Assembly: GCF_042767895.1 (NCBI RefSeq)
Contig: NC_091550.1
Span: 26,232,208 to 26,296,207 of the forward strand
Reading direction: 5' to 3'
Length of the DNA: 64,000 bases
Source of the DNA: Penaeus vannamei
Lineage: Eukaryota; Arthropoda; Malacostraca; Decapoda; Penaeidae
The notes under the pieces are model-generated. The model did not search any database and was not told the origin of the DNA. It worked only from the letters and a program-made list of their open reading frames with translations. Of this stretch, positions 52,754 to 64,000 are shown in pieces. The position numbers and the translations under genes were made by a program. The number at the start of each line of letters is the position of its first letter. Position 1 is the stretch's first letter.

Positions 52754-55700
52754 ATTGATAATGACTATGATAATGACAATAATATTGATAATGATGAAAT
52801 CATAATTATAATGATAATTTTGATAATTAGTGCAATAATAGGAATAATCAACTCTATTCCAATAATTTTCAGACTTATAATGACAATAGAAATAATAATA
52901 TAATTATCTTTGTCATTATAATTATTACTATTGTCATTATTATTTTTGAAATTATCATTATTGCCTTTATTATTATAAAAAAGTTATGATGATGAAAATA
53001 GCTATGATAATGAGCATAATAATCAGTATAACTGCAATAATGATAATAATCATGATGATAATGACTATAATGATGATAATCATAAGGATAATGAATGTAA
53101 TGATAATAATGATGATGATAATTATTATCTAGTCCATTTATAATGAAATAAAGGCCAAAAGTTATAAAACCCCAAAAGTCGAAAAAAAGGGCAAAAATTA
53201 CAGCCTCTTCAGAGAAACGTCGAAAAAAAACCCTTTTTCGCTTTTTATTGATTACCAAAATCTTGCGTATTACAGCCTTTTGAGAGTAACGTCGAAAAAA
53301 AAACGTTTTCGCTTTTTATTGACAATTATTAGGTTTTCAACATTAATTCAGGTAATTGTGGTGATTTTCATGATAATTCCTTCATTATATGCACATAATG
53401 ATGATGATTATGATGATAATGACAATGATAATGACAATAATAATGATAAAATCATAATTATAATGATAATTTTGAAAATTACTGCAATAATAGCAAAAAT
53501 CAACTATATTCCAATAATTTTCAGACTAATAATGACAATAGAAATAATAATATTATCATTGTCATTATAATTATTACTATTGCCATTATTATTTTTTTAA
53601 TTATCATTATTGCTATTACCATTATAAAAATAGTTATGATGATGAAAATAGCTATAATAATTAGCATAATAATTATTATAACTGCAATAATCATGATAAT
53701 AATGATAATCATGATGATAATGACTATAATGATAATAATCACAATGATAATGACAGTAATGATAGTAATGATGATAATAATTATTATCCAGTTCATTTAT
53801 AATGAAATAAAGGCCAAAAGTAATAAAATCCCTTAAGTCGAAAATACGGAAAAATCTAGCCTATTACAGCCTTTTGAGAGAAACGTCAAAAACAACTTTT
53901 TCACTTTTTATTGGTGAGTATGAGGATTTTAACATTAATTCAGGTAATTGTGATGATTTTCATGATAATTCCTTCATTATATGCAATAATGATGATAATT
54001 ATGATGATAATGACAATAATAATAATAATGATAAAATCATAATTATAATGATAATTTTCATAATTACTGCAATAATAGCAATAATCAACTATATTCCAAT
54101 AATTTCCAGAATAATAATGACAATAGAAATGATAATAACATCATTATCATTCTTATTATAATTATTACTATTGTCATTATTATTTCTAAAATTATCATTA
54201 TTGCTATTACCATTATAAAAATAGTTATGATGAAGAAAATATCTATAATAATTAGCATAATAATCATTATAACTGCAATAATAATGATAATGATGATAAT
54301 CATGATGATAAAGACTATAATGATAATAATCATAAGAATAATGACAGGAATGATAATAATGATGATAATTATTATCCAGACAATTTATAATGAAATAAAG
54401 GCGAAAAGTAATAACATCTCACAAGTCGAAAAAATGACAAGATATAGCGTAATACAGCCTTTTGAGAGAAACGTCGAGAAAAAAAACCTTTTTCGCTTTT
54501 TAATGATAATTATTAGGATTTCAACATTATTTCAGGTAATTATGATAATTTCATGGTAATTCCTTCATTGTATGCAATAATGATAATAATTATAATGATA
54601 ATGACAATGATAATGACAATAATAATGATAAAAATGACTAAATCATAATTATAATGATAATTTTGATAATTACTGCAATAATAGCAATAATCAACTGTAT
54701 TTCAATAATTTTTAGACTTATAATGACAATAGAAATAATATCATAATCATTGTCATTATAATTATTACTATTTTCATTATTATTTCTAAAATTATCATTA
54801 TTGCTATTATCATTATAAAAATTGTTATGATGAAAAAAGTAGCTATAATAATTAGCATAATAATCATTATAACTGCAATAATAATGATAATGATGATAAT
54901 CATGATGATAAAGACTATAATGATAATAATCATAAGAATAATGACAGTAATGATAATAATGATGATAATGATTATTATCCACTCCATTTATAATGAAATA
55001 AAGGCCAAAAGTAATAAAATCCCAGAAGTCGAAAAAACAGCAAAATCTTGCCTATTACAGCCTTTTGAGAAAAACGTCGAAAAAATACATTTTCGCTTTT
55101 TATTCAGGTAATTGTGATGTTTTTCATTATAATTCCTTCATTATATGCAATAATGATGATAATTATGATGATAATGACAATAATAATGATAATAATGATA
55201 AAATCATAATTATAAAGATAATTTTCATAATTACTGCAATAATAGCAATAATCAGCTCTAATCCAATAATTTTCAGAATAATAATGACATAAGAAATAAT
55301 AATATCATCGTCATTATAATTATTACCATTGTCATTATTTCTAAAATTTCCCTTATTACTATTATCAATATAAAAATAGTTATGATGATGAAAATAGCTA
55401 TTATAATTAGCATAATATTCGTTATAACAGCAATGATACGGATAATAATGATGATGATCATGATGATAATGACTATAATGATAATAATCATAAGAATAAT
55501 GACAGTAATGATAATAATGAATATAATAATTATTATCCAGTCCATTTATAATGAAATATAGGCCAAAAGTAATAAAATCCCAAATGTCGAAAAAACGGCA
55601 AAATCTAGCACATTACAGCTTTTTGAGAGAAACGTCAAAAAAACCTTTTTCGCTTTTTATTGGTAATTATGAGGATTTTAACATTAATTCAGGTAATTAT

Positions 55701-56365
55701 CATGATTTTCATGATAATTCCTTCATAATATGCAATAATGATGATAATTATGATGATAATGACAATGATAATGAAAATAATAATGATAATAATGATAAAA
55801 TCATAATCATAATGATAATTTTGATAAGTACTGCAATAATAGCAATAATCAACTCTATTCCAATAATTTAAAGACTAATAATGTCAATAGAAATAATAAT
55901 GACATCATTACATTTTCATTATAATAAATACTATTGTCATTATTATTTCTAAAAATATAATTATTTCTATTATCATTATAAAAATAGTTATAATGATGAA
56001 AATAGCTATAATAATTAGCATAATAATCATTATAACTGCAATAATGATGATAATAATGAGGATAATCATGATGATAATGACTATAATGATAATAATCATA
56101 AGAATAATGACAGAAATGATAATAATGATGATAATTATTATTATCCAGTCCATTTATAATTAAATAAAGGCCAAAAGTAATGAAATCCCAAAAATCGAAA
56201 AAACGGCAAAATCTTGGCTTGTCAGAGAAATGTAAAAAAACAAAAACAAAAAAACTTTATCACTTTTTATTGGTAATTATTAGGATTTTAACATAAATTC
56301 AAGTAATTGTAATGATTTTCATGATAATTCCTTCATTATATGCAATAATGATAATTATGATGATT
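52754..56365 (-). repeat. Array A, subfamily A1, reverse (inverted segment)
   Basis: Six units with anchors near 53130, 53780, 54372, 54975, 55530 and 56143, in the opposite orientation to both neighbours. Flips occur at about 52754, within TTTTTATAATTGATAATGAC, and at about 56365. The left arm has no such inverted segment. No gene is seen. Confidence 0.8.
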
Positions 56366-57091
56366 ATCATCAGTAGTCATTATTCTTATGATTATCATTA
56401 TAGTCATTATCATCATGATTATCATCATTATTATCATCATTATTGCAGTTATGATTATTATGCTAATTATTATAGCTATTTTCATCATCATAACTATTTT
56501 TATAATGATAATAGCAATAATGATAATTTTAGAAATAATAATGACAATAGTAATAATTATAATGACAAGCATAATGATATTATTATTGCTATTGTCATTA
56601 TTAGTCTGAAAATTATTGGAATAGAGTTGAGTATTGCTATTATTGCAGTAATCATCAAAATTATCATTATAATTATGATTTTATCATTATTATCATTATT
56701 GTTGTCATTATCATTGTCATTATCATAATTATCATTATTGCATATAATGAAGGAATTATCATGAAAATCATCAGAATTACCTGAATTAATGTTAAAATCC
56801 TCATAATTACAAATAGAACGCGAAAAAGGGTTTCTAATACGCTAGATTTTGCCCTTTTTTTTCGATTTCTGGGATTTTATTACTTTTGGCCTTTATTTCA
56901 TTATAAATAGACTGGATAATAATTATCATCATTATTTTCATTACTGTCATTATTCGTATTATTATTATCATTATAGTCATTATCATCATGATTATCATCA
57001 TTATTATCATCATTATTGCAGTTATAATGATGATTATACTAATCATTATAGCTATTTTCATCATCATAACTATTTTTATAATGATAATAGC
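56366..57091 (+). repeat. Array A, forward, adjoining the PLE
   Basis: Just over one unit, anchor near 56880. It ends inside a unit at AATAGCAATGCA, where the PLE 3' end begins; the same junction is at about 1440 on the left. Confidence 0.85.
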
Positions 57092-57299
57092 AATGCAACC
57101 AGGCGCTAGTCAGCGTCTAGTACTTACTCATATATATACATATTAGGTGCCGTGGAACTTCCAGCTGTGAAGCGGAGACATGCAATAAACTTCATGACTA
57201 GTGTTCATAGAAAAAACAAGCATTTTCCTTCTTCTTTAATCCAACTAAACTGGTATCTCCTTTGAACAAAAAACAGTTCTTCCAACATCCAAATCATAC

Positions 57300-57327
57300 G
57301 TTTCGAGTGTTCAACACTCATCTTCAG
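57300..57327 (-). other. Hammerhead-like hairpin in PLE 3' region (right)
   Basis: Minus strand carries the same CTGAAGA, GAGTGT-TGA-ACACTC and GAAAC arrangement as 1205-1232, with identical core bases. Stem III and a cleavage site are unassigned. Confidence 0.35.
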
Positions 57328-58093
57328 GGATGACAAAAAAGGATACAAGGAACATTATCCTTCAGTTTACAAAAGCATATTTACAAAACAGTTAAGATAA
57401 ATCATATCACTAATTGTATTAAAAAGACATGAAAAGGGGGACATGAATTACTCGTATCAAGACTTTACATTACATATCAAGATAAGAAAATGTAAGGGTT
57501 TATGAAAAGTTATTATATAGATTAATACAAGTTGAACAGTTCATGTTTGACCTTGAAATCAATTAACAATATTAAACATGCCAAGAGAACTATACCCTAA
57601 ACGAATTGGAAAAGTAATTTAGTATTGAAAATTTTCTAGACTATAAAAGCCATCATGTAAATATGACAAAACATGCCATACTCATAAAATCATTCAAATC
57701 AAAATAACACATTATTGAATACAATACATCATTACAATTTAATCTTTTGTAAAGACGTGACATTTAATGGAGAAAACTTGAGCTGAAATGGGACGAAATT
57801 ACGATCAAAGCCCCTGGTGTCATCAAGGCAAAACCGGCAAGATCAAACTCGGCAAATACTATATATAAACCTTGAATATGGGATTTTACACACTTATCTC
57901 GAAACTAGGGATGTTAATTAATACATTGGTAACAATAATACAGAATACTAACCATAATTATTACTAAAAAACTACTGAGAGAGCTGGTCAGTAACTCAAT
58001 GAAGAAAGGCCTCTGAGCAGGCAAATGACAAGAGCGCTCCAGCCTGCACAAAATGTCCGAAAAGGTAAACTTGAGTGAACAATTCTAGGGGGA

Positions 58094-59073
58094 CTATTTC
58101 AAAATTTCAATATCAATGAAGGAGAGATATTCATTTAAGTTTGGTTTTAATGTCCAAATCCAAATGCTTTCCAAAATGTTAAGGTCTAAATCACATTGGG
58201 ACGAGTCAAGAATTTCAAAATTGTTATAAGAGAAAGGAGTGATGCCTGATTGAAGACTTAGTAGGGCTTGAGAGCTTTAAATTCTTTTTTCTGTATGAGA
58301 AACCTGTATGGTCTTCCATGCGCATAAAGAAATTGCGGGTTGTTTTACCCACATAGATAGCATTACAGCTATCACACGAGAACTTATATACAATGGAAGA
58401 GCATAGAGCAGTGGGTATTCTGTCTTTGAATTTGAAAAAAAAATACCAATATTTGTGGAGGTTGTGTATACAATTTTCAGTTTTACAGTAATGTATTTAT
58501 TATGGACAATCCTACATAATTTTCTCCCGAGACTATGACTTAATGAACCCAGATATGGCAATTTTATGTATATAATATCCTTTGAGACAGATAGGGGGGT
58601 AGACTGTGGTGAGACTAGTTTATTAACAGTTGAAATTTAGAGGGAAACTATTTAATTTAAGGATGCTGATGATAAATTCAACCTCTTGGTGGAAAATGTG
58701 ATAATTCTTGGATATCTTAAAGGCCCTATATATTAAAATTGAAACTAGGTTGCCTTTATATTTAATGGGAATGTAAGAACTGAATTTTGTAGTGAGGCCA
58801 GTGTAAGTTGGTTTCCTGTACACTGATGTAGTAAAATAATTATTGCCACGAGAAATGTTAATAACCAGAAAGGGTAGACTGCCATTAGATTCCACTTCAT
58901 GAGTAAATTTTATATTAGGGTGTTTATCATTTAGATAATTTAAAAATAATTTACTATGATCACTGGACCTGAATAGTAACAAGGTATCATCTACATAGCG
59001 AAAATATTTGCAAGGTTTAAAGGAGGTGGGACAATCTTATAGCTAAATTTTCTCATAATGACACATAAAAATG
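58094..59073 (-). pseudogene. PLE reverse transcriptase-GIY-YIG polyprotein, degraded
   Basis: From the 5' end: NIFMCHYEKI, two in-frame stops, then CPTSFKPCKYFRYVDDTLLLF with the catalytic YVDD at 58986-58997. Further on come the Penelope-typical LPFLVINISRG and SVYRKPTYTG in the open frame 58623-58982, and PYLGSLSHSLG. Next is a frameshift at a T run (about 58434-58443), then DRIPTALCSSIVYKFSC and IYVGKTTRNF (IYVG at 58347-58358), the GIY-YIG core with a Cys pair before it. A last frameshift near 58223 is shared with the left copy. Family role: target-primed reverse transcription with endonuclease nicking. Multiple lesions make this copy dead. Confidence 0.85.
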
Positions 59074-59075
59074 TT

Positions 59076-60418
59076 AATTATCATTATTGCTATTATCAAT
59101 ATAAAAATAGTTATGATGTGAAAATAGCTATAATAATAACCATAATAATCATTATAACTGCAATAATGATGATAATCATGATGATAATGACTATAATGAT
59201 ACTAATCATAAGAATAATGACAGTAATGATAATAATTATTATCCAGTCCATTTATAATGAAATAAAGGCCAAAAGTAATAAAATCCCATAAGTCGAAAAA
59301 AGGCAAAATCTAGCCTTTTGAGAGAAAAGTAGAAAAAAACCTTATTCGCTTTTTATTGGTAATTATGAGGATTTTAAAATTAATTCAGGTAATTGTGATA
59401 ATTTTCATGATAATTCCTTCATTATATGCAATAATGATGATAATGAAAATGATAATGACAATAATAATAATAATAATGATAAAATCATAATTATAATGAT
59501 AATTTTGATAATTAGTGCAATAATAGCAATAATCAGCTCTATTCCAATAATTTTCAGACTATTAATGACAATAGAAATAAGAATATCATTATCATTGTCA
59601 TTATAATTATTACAATTCTCATTATTTCCAAAATTATCATTATTGCTATTATCATTATATAAATAGTTATGATGATGAAAATGACTATAATAATGAGCAT
59701 ATTAATCATCATAACTGAAATAATTATGATAATGATGATAATGAAATCTAGTGTATTAGAACCTTTTGAAAAAAACGTCGAAAAAAAACCTTTTCGCTTT
59801 TTATTGGTAATTGTGAGAATTTTAACATTAATTCAGGTAATTGCGATGATCCTCATGATAATTCCTTCATTATATGCAATAATGAAGATAATTATGATGA
59901 TAATGACAATAATAATGATGAAATCATAATTATGATGATAATGACAATGATAATGACAAAAATAAGGATAAAATCATAATTATAATGATAATTTTGATAA
60001 TTACTGCAATAATAGATAATAATCAACTCTATTCCAATAATTTTCAGACTAATAATAATAGAAATAATAATATCATTCTCATTGTCATTATAATTTATAC
60101 TATTGTCATTATTATTTCTAAAATTATCATTATTGCTATTATCATCATAGAAATAATTATGATGATGAAAATAGCTATAATAATTAGCATAATAATTATA
60201 ACTGCAATAACGATGATAATAATGATGATAATCATGATGACAATGACTATAATGATAATAATCATAAGAATAATGACAGTAATGATAATAATGATGATAA
60301 TAATTATTATTCAGTCCATTTATAATGAAATAAAGGCCAAAAGTAATAAAATCCCAGAAGTCGTAAAGACGGCACAATCTAGCGTATTACAGCCTTTTGA
60401 GAGAAACGTCGAAAAAAA
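59076..60418 (-). repeat. Array A, reverse, beyond the PLE
   Basis: Anchors near 59240 and 60310, with a partial anchor near 59755 lacking its first half. The PLE interrupts this unit. The left-arm counterpart is outside the window. No gene is seen. Confidence 0.8.
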
Positions 60419-62396
60419 AACTGGTTATTATCGTTACAGTCATTATCATCATGATTATCATCTTTAGTATCATCATTACTACAGTTGTAATTATTATTAT
60501 GCTAATTATTATACCTATTTTCATTATGAAAATTATAATGACAATCATAATGATGTTATTATCATTTCTATTGTCATTATTAGTCTGAAAATTATTGGAA
60601 TAGAGTTGATTATCGCTATTATTGCAGTAATTGTCAAAATTATCATTATAATTATGATAATAGGAAGAATGATAATTTTAGAAATAATAATGACAATACT
60701 AATAATTATAATGACAATGATAATGATGTTATTATTATTTCTATTGTCATTATTCGTCTGAAAATTATTGGAATAGAGTTATTGCTATTATTGCAGTAAA
60801 TATCAAGATTATCATTATAATTATGATTTTATCATTATTATCATTATTATTGTCACTATTATTGTCATTACCATCATAACTATCATCAATACTGCATATA
60901 ATGAAGGAATTATCATGAAAAGCATGACAATTACCTGAATTAATGTCAAAATCGTAATGATTTCTAATAAAAAGCGAAAAAAGTTTTTTTTCGACGTTTC
61001 TCTCAAAAGGCTGTAAGACGCTAGATTTTGCCTTTTTTCGACTTATTATTATGATTATTATCATTATAGTCATTATCATGATTATCATCATTATTATCAT
61101 CATTATTTTAGTTTTAATTATCATAACTATTTTTATAATGATAATAGCAATAATGATAATTTTAGAAATAACAATGACAATAGTAATAATTATAATGACA
61201 AGGATAATGATGTTATTATTATTTCTATTGTAATTATTTGTCTGAAAATTATTGGAATAGAGTTGATTTTTGCTATTATTGCAGTAATTATCAAAATTAT
61301 CATTATAATTATGATTTTTTCATTATCATTATTTTTGTTATTATCATTGTCATTATCATCATATTTATCATCATTATTGCATACGATAAAGTAATTATCA
61401 TGAAAATCATCACAATTACCTGAATCAATGTTAAAATCCTCATAATTACCAATAAAAAGCGAAAAAGTTTTTTTTTTTGCGACGTTTCTTGCCTGATTTT
61501 GCCGTTTTTTTGACTTTTGGGATTTTATTACTTTTGGCCTTTATTTCATTATAAATGGACTGGATAATAATTATCCTCATTATTATCATTACTGTCATTA
61601 TTCTTATGATTATTATCATTATAGTCATTATCATCATGATTATCATTATTATTATCATGATTATTGCAGTTATAATGATTATAATGCTCATTATTATAGG
61701 TATTTTCATCATCATAACTATTTTTATAAAGATAATAGCAATAATGATAATTCTAGAAATGATAATGACAATAGTAATAATTATAATGACAATGATAATG
61801 ATATTATTTCTATTTTCATTATTAGTCTAAAAATTATTGTAATAGAGTTGATTATTGCTATTATAGCAGTACTTATCAAAATTATCTTTATAATTATGAT
61901 CTTATCATTATTATTGTCATTATCATCATAATTATCATCATTATTGCATATAATGAAGGAATTATCATGAAAATCAACACAATTACCTGAATTAAAGTTA
62001 AAATCCTAATAATTACCAATAAAAAGCGAAAAAGTTTTTTTTCGACGTTTCTCTCTAAAGGCTGTAACAGGCTAGTTTTTGCCGTTTTTTCGACTTACGG
62101 GATTTTATTACTTTTGGCCTTTATTTCATTTTAAGTGGACTGAATAATAATTATTATCATAATTATTATCATTACTGTCATTATTCTTATGATTATCATT
62201 ATATCCATTATCATCATGATTATCATCAATATTATCATCATTATTGCAGTTATAATGATAATTATGCTAATTATTATAGCTATTTTCATCATCGCAACTA
62301 TCTTTATAATGATAATTGCAATAATGATAATTTTAGAAATAATAATGACAATAGTAATAATTATAATGACAAGGATAATGATATTATTTTTATTAT
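60419..62396 (+). repeat. Array A, forward
   Basis: The orientation flips at about 60419, right after a GTCGAAAAAAAAACTGG anchor end. Anchors lie near 61025 (partial), 61535 and 62110. No gene is seen. Confidence 0.8.
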
Positions 62397-64000
62397 AATT
62401 TTTACCCAGTCCATTTATAATGAAATAAAGGCCAAAATTAATAAAACCCCAGATATCGAAAGAAAACGGTAAAAATCTAGCGTATTAGAAACCTTTTTTA
62501 CTTTTTATTTGTAATTGTGAGGATTTTAACATTAATTCAGGTAATTGTGATGATTTTCATGATAATTCCTTCATTATATGCAATAATGATAATTATGATG
62601 ATAATGACAATGATAATGACAACAATAATGATAATAATGATAAAATCATAATTATAATGATAATTTTGATAATTACTGCAATAATAGCAATACTCAACTC
62701 TATTCCAATATTTTTCAGACTAATAATGACAATAGCAATAATAATAACATCATTATCCTTGTCATTATAATTATTACTATTGTCATCAATATTTCTAAAA
62801 TTATCATTATTGCCATTATCATTATAAAAATAATTATGATGATGAAAATAGCTATAATAATTAGCATAATAATCATCATAACTGCAATAATGATGATAAT
62901 CATGATGATAATGACTATAATAATAATAATGATGATAATCATGATGATAATGACTATAATGATAATAATCATAAGAATAATGACTACTGATGATAATGAT
63001 GATAATAATTATTATCCAGTCCATTTATAATGAAATAAAGACCAAAAGTAATAAAATCCCATAAGTCGAAGAAACGGATAATCTAGCCTTTTGAGAGAAA
63101 CGTCGAAAAAAAAGCTTTTTCGCTTTTTATTGGTAATTATGAGGATTTTAACATTAATTCAGGTAATTGTGATAATTTTCATGATAATTCATTCATTATA
63201 TGCAATAATGATAATTATGATGATAATGACAATGATAATGACAATAATAATGATAATAATGATAAAATCATAATTATAATGATAATTTTGATAATTACTG
63301 CAATAATAACAATAATCAACTCTATTCCAATAATTTTCAGACTAATAATGACAATAGAAGTTATAATAACATCATTATCATTGTAATTATAATTATTACT
63401 ATTGTCATTATCATTTCTAAAATTATCATTATTGCTATTATTATTATAAAAATATTTATGATGATGAAAATAGCTATAATAATTAGCATAATAATCATTA
63501 TAACTGCAATAATGATGATGATGATAATGATGATGATAATGACTATAATGATGATAATGGTAAGATTAATGACAGTAATGATAATAATGTTGATAGTAAT
63601 TATTATCCAGTCCATTTATTATGAAATAATGGCCAAAAGTAATAATATCCAAGAAGTCGGAAAAAAAACGACAAAATCTAGCCTATTACAGCCTTTTGAG
63701 AGAAACGTCGAAATTTTATTTTCACTTTTTATTGGTAATTATGAGGATTTTAACATTAATTCAGATAATTGTGATGATTTTCATAATTCCTTCATTATAT
63801 GCAATAATAATAATTATGATGATAATGCCAATGATAATGAGAATAATTATGATAATGATAAAATCATAATTATAATGATAAATTTGATAATTACTGCAAT
63901 AATAGCAATAGTCAACTCTATTCCAATAATTTTCAGACTAATAATGACAATAGAAATAATAATATCATTATCATTGTCATTATAATTATTACTATTGTCA
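62397..64000 (-). repeat. Array A, reverse, to window end
   Basis: The orientation flips again at about 62397 (TTTTTACCCAGTCCATTTAT). Anchors lie near 62400, 63015 and 63615. The array continues past the window. No gene is seen. Confidence 0.8.

Larger units (their letters stand above)
30577..58335 (-). repeat. Right arm of the giant imperfect inverted repeat
   Basis: Reverse-complement partner of 1-22735. It is about 5 kb longer because array A is expanded and partly inverted (46787-57091) and the main satellite block is about 2.7 kb longer, while array B is about 3.4 kb shorter. The PLE here also retains coding sequence that lies outside the window on the left. About 7.8 kb of array A, the N gap, a (TA)n tract and a unique island separate the arms. 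Confidence 0.85.
57092..59075 (-). mobile_element. Penelope-like element, 5'-truncated, right copy
   Basis: Read on the minus strand it runs from inside the reverse transcriptase (about 59073) through a linker and GIY-YIG endonuclease (stop at 58094-58096) into about 1 kb of 3' sequence ending at 57092. A reverse transcriptase-GIY-YIG fusion in this order is diagnostic of Penelope-like elements. The 5' end is cut within the reverse transcriptase and abuts reverse array A. About 170 bases present in the left copy are missing near 57680. Confidence 0.85.

Overview
The window is non-coding, repeat-dominated DNA from a eukaryote. It contains thousands of bases of satellite carrying the arthropod telomere pentamer TTAGG, a CsRn1/Gypsy-type LTR retrotransposon and a Penelope-like element (PLE). 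With (TA)n and (AC)n tracts and very AT-rich low-complexity arrays, this points to an arthropod, most plausibly a decapod crustacean. That assignment is inference. I see no cellular protein gene, tRNA, rRNA or CRISPR array. The protein-coding remnants are two broken copies each of the Gypsy and PLE insertions.

Layout, left to right. PLE 3' part (1-1440). Array A, reverse orientation (1441-5780). Related array B, forward (5812-11280). Truncated Gypsy element (11281-13750). TTAGG-bearing satellite, forward (13751-20618), then reverse (20619-22269). Array A, forward (22270-23117). A 500-N gap (23118-23617). A (TA)n tract (23618-23876). Array A, forward, interrupted by a single-copy-looking island (26756-27200). 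Array A, reverse (29757-31036). Satellite, forward (31037-32590), then reverse (32591-42182). Gypsy, reverse (42183-44678). Array B, reverse (44679-46755). Array A with several orientation flips (46787-57091). PLE, reverse (57092-59075). Array A again, with more flips, to the end.

The second half therefore repeats the first half as its reverse complement, block for block: PLE, A, B, Gypsy, satellite, satellite, A. Every block junction I checked is the same in both arms. These include the Gypsy/satellite fusion, a 31-bp filler between A and B, the satellite orientation hinge and the inner satellite/A junction. The arms differ by a few percent and by large copy-number changes: array B has about 9 units on the left and 3 on the right, and the main satellite block is 6.9 kb against 9.6 kb. 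Either this is an old large inverted duplication, or the piece left of the N gap is an allelic haplotig scaffolded backwards beside its own homologue. The sequence alone cannot decide, and the gap makes the second reading serious.

The tandem families are the other main content. A and B are diverged relatives of one roughly 590-bp unit: a mixed-sequence anchor of about 100 bp embedded in TTATCAT/ATGATAAT low-complexity DNA. The satellite monomer is about 120 bp, with a constant body of roughly 100 bp plus a variable number of TTAGG copies, and it shows a higher-order period near 1.1 kb. I find no evidence of a new enzymatic or defence system.
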